Source of the DNA: Burkholderiaceae bacterium
GTDB lineage: Bacteria; Pseudomonadota; Gammaproteobacteria; Burkholderiales; Burkholderiaceae
Reading direction: 5' to 3'
NCBI GenBank assembly: GCA_021166835.1
Contig: JAJPEN010000037.1
Location: forward strand, 54,699-118,698
DNA: 64,000 bases
The notes beneath the pieces were generated by a model. The model had not been told where the DNA came from. It ran no database searches and saw nothing but the letters and a program-made list of their open reading frames with translations. The translations under genes and the position numbers were made by a program. The number at the start of each line of letters is the position of its first letter. Position 1 is the first letter of the stretch. Below, in pieces: positions 48,380-56,667 of this stretch.

Positions 48380-49183
48380 ATGGATCTCTCCGCGTTCTTC
48401 GAACAGTCGTCGCCCTTGCTCGCCGCCTTCGTGGCGAGTCTGCTGGGCGGCGCGCTGGCCACCGCGCTCGGCGCGGTTCCCGTCCTCTGGATGGGGCGCC
48501 TGTCGCCGCGCAGCAGCAATGCGATGCTGTCTTTCGCCGCCGGCGTGATGCTTGCCGCCACCGTGTTCTCGCTGCTGCTGCCCGGCCTGGTGCTCGCCGA
48601 GGCGATGTTCGACGATCGGGTCGGCGCGTCGCTGGCGGTCGTGGCCGCGCTGCTCTTCGGCGGGATGTCGATGGGGCTGGTGAACCGGGTCCTGCCGCAC
48701 GAGCACTTCCTGAAGGGGCCCGAAGGTCCGAGCGGCGAGCGCATCGCGCGCGTGTGGCTTTTCGTGCTGGCGATCACCGTGCACAACTTTCCGGAAGGAC
48801 TGTCGATCGGCGTCGGTTCGGCAAGCGGCGACGCGCGGATCGGCCTGGGCGTGACGATCGGCATCGGGCTGCAGAACCTGCCCGAGGGCCTGGCCGTGGC
48901 GATGGCGCTGGCCGCGCTCGGCTATTCGCGTCTCTACGCGCTGGGGATCGCCGTGCTCACCGGGCTGGTGGAACTGGTTGGCGGCATGTTCGGCGCAGGT
49001 CTGCTCGTGCTGTCGACCGCCATCCTGCCGCTGGCGCTCGCGTTCGCCGCCGGAACGATGCTCTTCGTCATCAGCGACGAAGTGATTCCCGAAACGCACC
49101 GGGGCGGTTTCGGCGAGACGGCGACCGCGTCGCTGTTCGTCGGCTTCGGGCTGATGTTCGTGCTGGACGTCGCCCTGCGCTGA
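48380..49183 (+). CDS. ZIP family metal transporter
   Basis: A 267-residue inner-membrane protein with about eight helices. The two metal-binding helix motifs are AITVHNFPEGLSIG (about 131–144) and IGLQNLPEGLAVAMALA (about 163–179), the HNxPEG and QNxPEG pair of ZIP transporters. A histidine loop (LPHEHFLKG) lies between helices 3 and 4. It imports zinc or another divalent metal into the cytosol. No metalloregulator is adjacent. Confidence 0.93.
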   Translation: MDLSAFFEQSSPLLAAFVASLLGGALATALGAVPVLWMGRLSPRSSNAMLSFAAGVMLAATVFSLLLPGLVLAEAMFDDRVGASLAVVAALLFGGMSMGLVNRVLPHEHFLKGPEGPSGERIARVWLFVLAITVHNFPEGLSIGVGSASGDARIGLGVTIGIGLQNLPEGLAVAMALAALGYSRLYALGIAVLTGLVELVGGMFGAGLLVLSTAILPLALAFAAGTMLFVISDEVIPETHRGGFGETATASLFVGFGLMFVLDVALR

Positions 49184-49196
49184 ACGAGCTTCGTCC

Positions 49197-50033
49197 CTAT
49201 TCGCGGGCGCCCGGCAAACGTGGCGTCTCGAGCCGTTGCCTGCGCTGCCGTTCCTCGGCGATCGATTCGGCGCTGCGCGGCCGATCGGAGGTTCCGTAGC
49301 GGCGAGCGAACTCGGCCGCGCGTTCTCGCAGCCAGCGCGCCTCGTCCGGTTTGTCGTTGGCGGCGAGATAGTCGGCGGCGTCGCGGCCGGCGTCGTTGCG
49401 CGGCGTCGGGTCGGCGCCTGCCTCGACGAGCAGCCGCACCGCGTCGATACGGTCCTGCCGCGCGGCCATCATCAGCGGCGTCGTGCGATTCGGCGATTGG
49501 GCGTCGATATAGGCGCTTTGGTCAATCAGATATCGTAATAGATCGACGTTTCCGCTCACCGCGGCATAGTGCAGCGGCGTCCATCCGGGCCGGTTCACCT
49601 CGGCGCCCTTCTCGACGAGCAGGCGGACGATTTCCAGATTGCCGTGCAGCGCCGCCAGCATCGCCGCCGTTTCGCCGCGGGCGTTCGGCGCGTCGATCCG
49701 CGTGCCGGCGATTCCGGCGAGTTCGCGAACCACGTTCCATGCGCGTTCGCGTGCGGCGGCGACGATCGCCGGTCCCAACTGCGGATGCACCGCGTTGGTG
49801 TCCGCGCCGCGCAGCAGCAGCGTCTGCACGCGCTCGGTGTCGTCTCGCGCCACCGCTTCCCAGAATTCGTCGCCGGCCGCCGGCGCTTTCTTCGCGGCCG
49901 GTGTCGGCGTTCCCCGTTGTGCCGATTGCGCGAGCGCATCCGGGGCGGCAAGGCTCGTGCCAAGGCCGCCCATGAGGGACAGGAACGCGACGCCCGGCAG
50001 CGCCGCTCTCGTCGCTCGTTCAATCGCGCGCAT
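49197..50033 (-). CDS. Exported ankyrin repeat protein
   Basis: 278 residues from the ATG at 50033; another ATG lies 18 bp upstream. A signal peptide covers about 1–36. Four or five ankyrin repeats follow, recognisable as GETAAMLAALHGNLEIVRLLVEKGAEV, GWTPLHYAAVSGNVDLLRYLIDQSAYI and TTPLMMAARQDRIDAVRLLVEAGADP. A charged C-terminal tail is rich in Arg/Glu. A periplasmic protein-binding role is likely, partner unknown. It is the last gene of the mltG–tmk–holB–pilZ–tatD run and overlaps tatD. Confidence 0.88.
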   Translation of the reverse strand: MRAIERATRAALPGVAFLSLMGGLGTSLAAPDALAQSAQRGTPTPAAKKAPAAGDEFWEAVARDDTERVQTLLLRGADTNAVHPQLGPAIVAAARERAWNVVRELAGIAGTRIDAPNARGETAAMLAALHGNLEIVRLLVEKGAEVNRPGWTPLHYAAVSGNVDLLRYLIDQSAYIDAQSPNRTTPLMMAARQDRIDAVRLLVEAGADPTPRNDAGRDAADYLAANDKPDEARWLRERAAEFARRYGTSDRPRSAESIAEERQRRQRLETPRLPGARE

Positions 50034-50808
50034 CGCTTGCCGGCCTCGCATCCCGGAACAGGCGGAAGAAGTTGCGCGTCGTCAGCGTCGCGATCTCGTC
50101 CAGCGTGCGCCCGCGCAGCTGCGCCAGGCACTCGGCCACATGCAACACCCAGGCCGGTTCGTTCGTCTTGCCGCGCCGGGGTACCGGCGCCAGATAGGGC
50201 GAGTCGGTCTCCACCAGCAGGCGGTCGTCGGGAATGCGCGCGGCGACATCGCGCAGCGACTGGGCGTTGCGGAAAGTCAGGATGCCCGAGAACGAAACGT
50301 GGAAGCCGAGATCGAGACCGGCACGAGCCGTCTCCCAGTCTTCGGTGAAGCAGTGCAGCACTCCGCCCGCCTCGTCGGCGCGCTCCTCGCGCAGCAGGCG
50401 GATCGTGTCGGCCGAGGCGGAACGCGTGTGGACGATGAGCGGCTTGCCGCTCTCGCGCGCTGCCCGGATGTGCACCCGGAAGCGCTCACGTTGCCATTCG
50501 GTGTCGCCCTCGGTGCGGTAGTAGTCGAGGCCGGTTTCGCCGATCGCGACGACCTTCGGGTCGGCAGCCAGCCGCGCCAGCGTCGGCACGTCGGGCTCGA
50601 GCGCGTCGGGGGAGTCGGGATGCACGCCGACCGACGCGCTGAACCGGGGGTCGCTGCGCGCGATCCGCAGCACGTCCTCGAAGCGGTCCAGCGCAACGCA
50701 GACGCACAGCGCGTGGCCCACGCCATTGGCCTGCATGGACGCGAGCAGTTCGTCCAGGCGCCCGGAGAGTTCGGGGAAATCGAGGTGGCAGTGGGAATCG
50801 ACGAGCAT
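50020..50808 (-). CDS. TatD family metal-dependent deoxyribonuclease
   Basis: 262 residues from the ATG at 50808, which directly begins the conserved LVDSHCHLDF (metal-binding His pair). Further metal ligands and signatures are IGETGLDYYR (Glu), LIVHTRSAS (His), GGVLHCFTEDWE (His) and LLVETDSPYLAP (Asp). The TIM-barrel enzyme acts as a 3'–5' exonuclease or DNase in DNA repair or turnover. Thirteen extra upstream residues are possible but lack family support. It overlaps the ankyrin gene at its 3' end. Confidence 0.92.
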   Translation of the reverse strand: MLVDSHCHLDFPELSGRLDELLASMQANGVGHALCVCVALDRFEDVLRIARSDPRFSASVGVHPDSPDALEPDVPTLARLAADPKVVAIGETGLDYYRTEGDTEWQRERFRVHIRAARESGKPLIVHTRSASADTIRLLREERADEAGGVLHCFTEDWETARAGLDLGFHVSFSGILTFRNAQSLRDVAARIPDDRLLVETDSPYLAPVPRRGKTNEPAWVLHVAECLAQLRGRTLDEIATLTTRNFFRLFRDARPASDARD

Positions 50809-50881
50809 CGGCAGCGCGGGTGTGCGCGTCGCGCGCCTTCGCAACATCGGGAAAGCGCGCGCCTCGGGTGCGCGACCTGCA

Positions 50882-50907
50882 TTGTATCGGCCCCGCTTGT
50901 ATCGGCC
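50882..50907 (-). promoter_or_regulatory. Repeated TTGTATCGGCC upstream of tatD, with -10-like TACAAT
   Basis: The 11-mer occurs at 50882–50892 and 50897–50907, 15 bp apart, in the gap between pilZ and tatD. On the minus strand it reads GGCCGATACAA; the tatD-proximal copy contains TACAAT, a plausible -10. No -35 was identified. Confidence 0.35.
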
Positions 50908-50916
50908 GCCCGCGCC

Positions 50917-51540
50917 TCAGATCGTGTGCGTCGGGCGATTCGCCTTCAGCGTGCCGCCCAGCAGATCCTCGATGCGGCTGCGCGCGCGCGTGCCTGCCTC
51001 GTCCTTCGCGAACTGCACGCCCAGCCCCTGCTGCCGTTGCGGAGTGCCCCCCGGGGTGATCCAGACGACCTTGCCGGTCACCGACAGGCGGTTCGGATCG
51101 TCCATCAGCGACAGGAGCAGGTACAGCTCGTCGCCCAGGCGCACCGGCCGCGTCGTCGGCACGAACAGGCCGCCGCCGTCGAGAAAGGGCATGTAGGCGG
51201 CGTAGAGCGCCGCCTTCTCGCGAATGGCCAGTTGCACGACGCCGGGCCGGGCGCCGGAACGTGCGGCAGCCGCGGGGAGCACCGGGTTCGACGCGCTCGC
51301 GGCGTTCGCCATCGTGGCGGTTTCGACGCCGTGGATCGGTCCGGGCGCCGTCAGCGGCCCGGGAGCGGTGGCCGGTGCCAGGCGGACGCCGGTGTCCAGC
51401 CCGTCGAGCAGCAGCGCCCCGGTGTCGGGCCCGGCCGACGTCGCACCGCCGGAGGTGATCGGCCCGGCCGACGTGTCGAACGCGGGATCGGCCTCCGCAT
51501 TCAGCAGGGACCGGATCGTTCCTCCATCGGCTGCGCTCAC
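50917..51540 (-). CDS. PilZ domain protein, with unusual N-terminal extension
   Basis: 207 residues as the open frame; the family is about 115–130. The PilZ-type core is the last 115 residues: RPGVVQLAIREKAALYAAYMPFLDGGGLFVPT and DELYLLLSLMDDPNRLSVTGKVVWITP, then QQGLGVQF. It matches type IV pilus PilZ proteins needed for pilus assembly and twitching. An internal ATG at 51312 (MANAASASNP) would give a 131-residue product of normal size. The upstream 76 residues are Ala/Pro/Gly-rich repeats and may be untranslated. It sits between holB and tatD, the usual betaproteobacterial location. Confidence 0.85.
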   Translation of the reverse strand: MSAADGGTIRSLLNAEADPAFDTSAGPITSGGATSAGPDTGALLLDGLDTGVRLAPATAPGPLTAPGPIHGVETATMANAASASNPVLPAAAARSGARPGVVQLAIREKAALYAAYMPFLDGGGLFVPTTRPVRLGDELYLLLSLMDDPNRLSVTGKVVWITPGGTPQRQQGLGVQFAKDEAGTRARSRIEDLLGGTLKANRPTHTI

Positions 51541-51565
51541 TTCGTCGTCCTCCCCGTCGCCGTTC

Positions 51566-52582
51566 CTATCCCGCCCAGGCGGCCCGGACGCGGAGCAGCG
51601 CGTCCTCGATCATCAGCCGCGGATTGAGCGGGTGATCGACGGCTCGCGCCAGCGTTGCGATCCCGCACGCGAGCCGGTCCAGTGCGGGCAGCGACGTCCG
51701 CTGCGACAGCGTCCGCAGCCGCGCCGCATGTTCGGGAAAGAATCGCGGCTCGGCGCCGACGCGGCATCGCTGCAGGTCGGCGATCCACGACTGCAGCGTC
51801 CCGATCCAGAGCGACGGCTCGATGCCGGCCAACGCGTCGGCGGCTCGCACTACCGGAGTTTCCGGAAGCGAGGACAAGGTCTCCACGACAAGCCGATGAG
51901 TGGACGCTGTCGCGGGATCGGCGAATCCGCGCGCGCGCAGCGGCGCGCCGCCGGCCGCGGCGAGCCACTGTGCGGCCTGCGCGCGCTCGGCGCCCGTCTG
52001 GGCGACGAGCCAGTCGATCGCCGCTGCCGGCGCCGGAAGCGGCAGCGGCACCGCCAGGCAGCGCGAGCGGATCGTCGCCGGCAGCGCATCGGGCCGGTGC
52101 GTGACGAGCAGGAAACGCGTGCCTGCGCCGGGCTCCTCGAGCGTCTTGAGCAGCGCGTTGGCGGCGGCGACGTTCAGCGCGTCGGCGGGGTCGATGCGCA
52201 CCACCTTGCAGCCGCCGCGATGTCCGCCCACGCCGACGAAGCGCTCGAGCGCACGCACCTGGTCGATGCGGATGTCGGTAGAAGCAGCGGACGCGCGTCG
52301 CGTTCGCGGCGCGGCTTCGGCGCCCTCTGCCGCCTCCTCGACGGCCGGCGACAGCACGCGCAGATCAGGGTGGCTGTCGTGCGCGATCCATCCACAGGCG
52401 GCGCAGCGGCCGCAGGCCGAGCCGTCGGCGGCTGGCGACTCGCACAGCCAGGCGCGCGCCAGCTCGGCGGCGAAATCCGACTTGCCGATCCCGGCCGACC
52501 CGTGCACGAGCAGCGCGTGGTGGGAACGATCGCGCTGCGCGAGGACTGCCCGCCAGGCGATGTCGAGCCAAGGATAGATCAT
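51566..52582 (-). CDS. holB: DNA polymerase III delta' subunit
   Basis: A 338-residue clamp-loader AAA+ subunit. The degenerate Walker A is VHGSAGIGKSD (about 28–38). The zinc-module cysteines are in SACGRCAACGW, DIRIDQVRALERFV follows, and the sensor/arginine region is ATIRSRCLAVPLPL. It helps load the beta clamp at the replication fork. The ATG at 52582 overlaps the tmk stop (ATGA), matching the conserved tmk–holB arrangement. Confidence 0.93.
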   Translation of the reverse strand: MIYPWLDIAWRAVLAQRDRSHHALLVHGSAGIGKSDFAAELARAWLCESPAADGSACGRCAACGWIAHDSHPDLRVLSPAVEEAAEGAEAAPRTRRASAASTDIRIDQVRALERFVGVGGHRGGCKVVRIDPADALNVAAANALLKTLEEPGAGTRFLLVTHRPDALPATIRSRCLAVPLPLPAPAAAIDWLVAQTGAERAQAAQWLAAAGGAPLRARGFADPATASTHRLVVETLSSLPETPVVRAADALAGIEPSLWIGTLQSWIADLQRCRVGAEPRFFPEHAARLRTLSQRTSLPALDRLACGIATLARAVDHPLNPRLMIEDALLRVRAAWAG

Positions 52583-53193
52583 GTGGAACAAAGTCTTGCG
52601 AGATCTTCCTCGAGCACCTCTCGAACTTCATCGACGCTGCCGCTGCCGTCGATCCGGACGATGCGCGCGGGGTCGGCGGCGGCGCGTTGACTATAGCCGT
52701 CGCGCACCCGCCGGAAAAATTCGAGGTCCTCGCTCTCGAAGCGATCCGACGCCCGCGAACCGGAACGACGCCGCGCCGCCACTTCCGGCTCGACGTCGAA
52801 CCAGTAGGTGCGCGTCGGCTGCAGCGCGCCGTGCACCCACGATTCGAGCCAGGCGATGCGCTCGGCGGCGGCGCCGCGGCCCGCGCCCTGATATGCCCAG
52901 GTGGAATCGGTGAAGCGGTCGCAGACGACCCAGGCGCCGCGCTCGAGCGCGGGAAGGATGCGCCGCTCGAGGTGATCGCGCCGGGCGGCGAACACCAGCA
53001 TCAGCTCGGTTTCGAGCGACATCGGGCGATGCAGCAGCAACTCGCGCAATGCTTCGGCCAGTTCGGTGCCGCCGGGTTCGCGCGTGGCGAGCACTTCGTG
53101 GCCGCGCGCGCGCAGCCAGTCGATCGACTGTGCGACGTGCGTGCTCTTGCCCGCACCGTCGATGCCTTCGAAGGTGACGAAACGACCCTTCAT
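52579..53193 (-). CDS. tmk: Thymidylate kinase
   Basis: A 204-residue kinase making dTDP from dTMP. The P-loop FEGIDGAGKST is at about 8–18, the DR(F/Y) motif VVCDRFTDSTWAYQG near 94–108, and the LID region VAARRRSGSRASDRFE near 145–160. The ATG at 53193 overlaps the mltG stop (ATGA). It is part of the mltG–tmk–holB chain. Confidence 0.95.
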   Translation of the reverse strand: MKGRFVTFEGIDGAGKSTHVAQSIDWLRARGHEVLATREPGGTELAEALRELLLHRPMSLETELMLVFAARRDHLERRILPALERGAWVVCDRFTDSTWAYQGAGRGAAAERIAWLESWVHGALQPTRTYWFDVEPEVAARRRSGSRASDRFESEDLEFFRRVRDGYSQRAAADPARIVRIDGSGSVDEVREVLEEDLARLCST

Positions 53194-54194
53194 CGGCCCC
53201 CTCGCTGGTAGCGCGACACGGCGCGGTTGTGGCTGCCCAGGTCGGACGAGAACTCGCTGGTGCCGTCGCCGCGCGAGACGAAGTACAGCGCACTCGTGTC
53301 GGCGGGACGCAGCGCGGCCTCGATCGATGCTCTGCCGGGCAGCGAGATCGGCGTCGGCGGCAGGCCGGTCCGCGTATAGGTGTTGTACTCGGTATCGGCC
53401 TGCAGGTCGCGTTTGCGCAGGTTGCCGTCGAAGCGCTCGCCCATGCCGTAGATCGTCGTGGGATCGCTCTGCAGCAGCATTCCGCGCCGCAGCCGGTTGA
53501 CGAAGACCGCGGCCACCTTGTCGCGCTCTTCGGCGAGCCCGGTTTCCTTCTCGACGATCGACGCGAGCACCAGCGCTTCGTAGGGGCTGCGATACGGCAG
53601 GTCGGGGGCGCGCTGCTCCCATGCGGAATGCAGCGTGCGCTGCAGCGCCTGGTATGCGCGTCGATAGATCTCGACGTCGCTCGCGCCGGGTGTGAAGCGA
53701 TAGGTATCCGGAAAGAACAGCCCCTCGGGGCGCGACTCGCTCGCACCGACCCGGCGCAGCAGCTCCGCGTCGTCGAGCCCGCGCGTGTCGTGCGCGAGAT
53801 CGGGATTCGCATCGATCGCTTCGCGCATCTGGCGGAAAGTGGAACCCTCGGCGAAGCGGATCGAAATCAGCAGCACGTCGCCGCGCACCAGCTTGTCGAG
53901 CAGCGCGTCGATCGTCATCGGCGCCTGCAGCTCGTAGGTGCCGGCCTTGAGCTTGCCGTCATGGCCGCGCAGCTTGTACCACAGCCAGAGCTCGGTGGGC
54001 CCGACGTCGACGCCCTTGGCGCGCAGCGCCTGCGCGACGCCGCGCACGTTCGCGCCATTCGGCACGGTGAAGCGGACGGGCGACTGCTCGAACTCGACCG
54101 GCTCGACGCGGAAGCGGTGCCATCCCCAGGCGAACGCGGCGGCGACCGACACCAGCATCGAGAACAGCACGAGCCCGACGATACGGCCCTTCAA
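53190..54194 (-). CDS. mltG: Endolytic murein transglycosylase MltG
   Basis: A 334-residue single-pass inner-membrane protein that cuts nascent glycan strands in the periplasm and sets their length. A transmembrane helix lies at about 8–26, LysM-like/YceG N-domain text follows (VPNGANVRGVAQALRAKGV), and the catalytic region is VLASIVEKETGLAEERDKVAAVF with the essential Glu in VEKETG. GLPPTPISLPGRASIEAAL near the end is a family signature. No ATG fits: the best start is the TTG at 54194, ten bases after AAGGAG, giving the usual length. It begins the tmk–holB operon and is divergent from ygfZ. Confidence 0.9.
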   Translation of the reverse strand: MKGRIVGLVLFSMLVSVAAAFAWGWHRFRVEPVEFEQSPVRFTVPNGANVRGVAQALRAKGVDVGPTELWLWYKLRGHDGKLKAGTYELQAPMTIDALLDKLVRGDVLLISIRFAEGSTFRQMREAIDANPDLAHDTRGLDDAELLRRVGASESRPEGLFFPDTYRFTPGASDVEIYRRAYQALQRTLHSAWEQRAPDLPYRSPYEALVLASIVEKETGLAEERDKVAAVFVNRLRRGMLLQSDPTTIYGMGERFDGNLRKRDLQADTEYNTYTRTGLPPTPISLPGRASIEAALRPADTSALYFVSRGDGTSEFSSDLGSHNRAVSRYQRGGR

Positions 54195-54239
54195 CTCCGA
54201 CAGGCTCCTTGCGGTTCGACAACGACAGAGGGGACTCCT

Positions 54240-55511
54240 ATGATAATCGGTCGATTCGGCACCCGACCCATGACTTCCGTACGTCTTCCTCCGGTCCCGA
54301 GGGCTGCTGCGGCTGCCCCGGACCTCGGCCCGGTGCGCGCCGCGGCCGAGCGTTGCGGCGTCTCGCTGTACGAAGACGCCTACGGCACGCAATCGAGCGT
54401 CGGATCCGCCGTGCCGGCGCCACCCGCCGCGTCCTTCATCGAGGGCGCGCTCGCCTGGCTGCCGGGACAATCGGTGCTGCAGCTCGACGGGGACGACGCG
54501 CTTCGCTTCCTGCATTCGCAGACGACGAACGACGTGCTGCAGCAGCCCCTCGACGCCGCGCGCTGGCAGGGCTACTGCTCGCCCAAGGGCCGACTGCTGG
54601 CCACGATGCTCGCCTGGCGCGCCGATGCGTCGATCCGGCTGCTGCTGCCCGACAGCGTCGCCGAGACGATCCGCAAGCGGCTGGCGATGTTCGTGCTGCG
54701 CTCGAAAGTGCGCATCGCCAACGAGAGCGGGGCGCTGGTCGTGCTCGGCGTGATGGGCGCTGCCGGCGCCGATGCGCTCGCTCGATTGCAACTGGCGGCG
54801 CCGGCGCCGATGAAAGTGGCCGCCGCCGACGGCGCGAGCGCGCCGCACTCTTCGGGTTCGGACGAGCCGCGCGCGCATCGGCTCACCGCGATCGGCCTGC
54901 CCCCCCTGCCCGCTGCAGCGGTGGAAGCCACCGCCGACGTGCCCCGCTGGTTGCTCGTCGTTCCGGTGGACGCGGTCGAGGGCGTCTGGCAGGTGCTGCG
55001 CGCACGGCTCGCGCCGGTCGACAGCCGCGGGTGGCGATGGACCGACGTGCGCAGCGGCATCGCATCGATCGTCCCCGCGACCAGCGAGCAGTTCGTGCCG
55101 CAGATGCTCAATCTCGAGGCCGACGCGATCGGCGCGGTGAGTTTCACGAAGGGCTGCTATCCGGGGCAGGAAGTCGTCGCGCGCAGCCACTATCTGGGCA
55201 AGACGAAGCGGCGCGCGTTCCTCGCGCGGATCGCCGCTGGGCCGGGGGGCGAGGCACGGCAACCCTCCCCGGGAGGCACGCCGCCGGAGTCGTCATCGGG
55301 CGGCGTGCCTGGGGAGCCGATCCCCGGCAGCGACGTCGTCGACACCTCCGGGCAACCGGTGGGTCTCGTCGTCGCGGCCGCGCCTTCGCCCGACGGCGCT
55401 GTCGACGTCCTCTACGAAGCGCAGGTCGCCGCAGCGAACGAAGACGCGCTCGCCGTGGGCGGGCAGGCGTTGCTGCCGCTCGCGCTGCCCTACCCGCTGC
55501 CTGCCACATGA
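54240..55511 (+). CDS. ygfZ: tRNA-modifying/Fe-S repair protein YgfZ (folate-binding)
   Basis: A 423-residue folate-binding GcvT-like protein. FLHSQTTNDVLQ is near residue 85, and the absolutely conserved KGCYPGQEVVARSHYLGKTKRR near 303–324 carries the reactive Cys. It supports assembly or repair of certain Fe-S enzymes such as MiaB. It is longer than the roughly 330-residue E. coli protein. Extra length comes from an N-terminal Ala-rich stretch and a low-complexity loop (about 337–365), where the DNA forms a large inverted repeat. The ATG at 54240 has GAGGGG seven bases upstream; another ATG lies 30 bp on. It overlaps DUF4936 by ATGA. Confidence 0.9.
   Translation: MIIGRFGTRPMTSVRLPPVPRAAAAAPDLGPVRAAAERCGVSLYEDAYGTQSSVGSAVPAPPAASFIEGALAWLPGQSVLQLDGDDALRFLHSQTTNDVLQQPLDAARWQGYCSPKGRLLATMLAWRADASIRLLLPDSVAETIRKRLAMFVLRSKVRIANESGALVVLGVMGAAGADALARLQLAAPAPMKVAAADGASAPHSSGSDEPRAHRLTAIGLPPLPAAAVEATADVPRWLLVVPVDAVEGVWQVLRARLAPVDSRGWRWTDVRSGIASIVPATSEQFVPQMLNLEADAIGAVSFTKGCYPGQEVVARSHYLGKTKRRAFLARIAAGPGGEARQPSPGGTPPESSSGGVPGEPIPGSDVVDTSGQPVGLVVAAAPSPDGAVDVLYEAQVAAANEDALAVGGQALLPLALPYPLPAT
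55266..55317 (+). repeat. Long inverted repeat inside ygfZ
   Basis: AGGCACGCCGCC (55275–55286) pairs with GGCGGCGTGCCT (55300–55311) around a 13-nt loop. An outer CTCCCC/GGGGAG pair adds six base pairs across a 3-nt bulge. It encodes a Pro/Gly/Ser-rich insertion in an otherwise conserved protein. Confidence 0.8.
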
Positions 55512-55834
55512 GCAGCATCGTCGTCCTCGTCTGGTTCCGCGCCGATCCGGCTCGCAACGACGAGTGCCTGCAGGCGCTGCACGCGCTGGCCGCGCGCATC
55601 GAGGCGCGATTCGGCGTGCGTGGGCGCTTCGGCTGGCGCGACGAGCCCGAGAAGAACCGCCGCACCTGGCTGGAATCGTGGGAGCCGCTGGCCGCCGGGC
55701 GGGAAGGCGGCTTCGTCGAGGCGCTCGAAGCCGAGGCGGCTTCGCTCGGCTTCGGCGCGCTGGCCCCCGGCGGTCGCTTCGTCGACGTCTTCCATTGGGC
55801 CGACGCGGCGAAGGACTTGCCGCGATGTGCCTGA
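55508..55834 (+). CDS. DUF4936 family protein
   Basis: A 108-residue protein with ferredoxin-like, antibiotic-monooxygenase-type secondary structure. IVVLVWFRADPARNDECLQALHALAARIEARFGV is followed by GRFGWRDEPEKNRRTWLESWEPL, and the short C-terminus is HWADAA. The family is known mainly in betaproteobacteria near ygfZ and has no assigned role. The ATG at 55508 overlaps the ygfZ stop (ATGA), and its end overlaps the NRDE gene by 10 bp, so the three are probably translated together. Confidence 0.75.
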   Translation: MSSIVVLVWFRADPARNDECLQALHALAARIEARFGVRGRFGWRDEPEKNRRTWLESWEPLAAGREGGFVEALEAEAASLGFGALAPGGRFVDVFHWADAAKDLPRCA

Positions 55835-56661
55835 TCGCGTTCGCGCTCGACGCCCACGACTCGTTCGCCTTCGTCGTCTCGGCGAACCGCGACGAGTATT
55901 ACGCGCGCGAGACGGCACCGGCTGCCTGGTGGGACGAGAAGCACACGGTGTTCGGCGGGCGCGACCTGCGCGCCGGCGGCAGCTGGCTCGCGATCGATCG
56001 TCGCGGACGTTTCGCCGCGGTGACCAATGTGCGCGAGCCCGACCCGGTCAGCGGACCGCGGTCGCGCGGCGCGCTCGTGGCCGGATTCGTCGAGGGATCG
56101 GAGCCGGCGCGCGACTACGCCGAGCGCGTGCTCGGGCAGGCCGACGAGTACGCGGGCTTCAACCTGCTGCTCGTCGATCTCGCCGCCGACGAGCCGGCGC
56201 TCTTCGTGTCGAACCGCGACGCGCGATGCGTCGTCTCCCCCGGAAGCGGCGTGCACGCCTGGTCGAACGGCACGCTCGATGCGCCGTGGCCGAAAGTGCT
56301 GCGCCTGCGCGAGCGGCTCGGGCACGCGCTGCAGGGTGCGCCGCGGCAACTGGGCCCGACGCTCTTCGATGCGCTCGCCGACTGCTCGATTCCCGACGAG
56401 GCGGCGCTGCCCGACACCGGCGTCGGCAAGGCCCGCGAACGACTGCTGGCGCCGGCGATGATCTACGCGCCCGAGCTCGGCTACGGCACGCGCGCGTCGA
56501 CGATCGTCGCCGTGCGACGCGACGGGCATGCGGTGTTCGTCGAGCGCAGCTGGGTGCCCGCCGGCGAGGCGCCGCGCCGCGCGGGCGAGCGGCGCGTGCG
56601 CTTCCGGCTGGCGCCCGCGACCGTCGAAGCGCTCGGCCGGCCGGCGAGGATGCGCGACTGA
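55825..56661 (+). CDS. NRDE family (TANGO2-like) protein
   Basis: A 278-residue protein with the family-defining N-terminus MCLIAFALD (Cys2, a putative Ntn-type nucleophile) and the NRDE motif in VVSANRDEYYARETAPAAWW. The GGRDLRAGGSWLAIDRRGRFAAVTNVREP block is also diagnostic. Eukaryotic TANGO2 is linked to heme or lipid metabolism; the bacterial role is unknown. It overlaps DUF4936 by 10 bp and is convergent with the alpha/beta hydrolase. Confidence 0.92.
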   Translation: MCLIAFALDAHDSFAFVVSANRDEYYARETAPAAWWDEKHTVFGGRDLRAGGSWLAIDRRGRFAAVTNVREPDPVSGPRSRGALVAGFVEGSEPARDYAERVLGQADEYAGFNLLLVDLAADEPALFVSNRDARCVVSPGSGVHAWSNGTLDAPWPKVLRLRERLGHALQGAPRQLGPTLFDALADCSIPDEAALPDTGVGKARERLLAPAMIYAPELGYGTRASTIVAVRRDGHAVFVERSWVPAGEAPRRAGERRVRFRLAPATVEALGRPARMRD

Positions 56662-56667
56662 CGGCGC

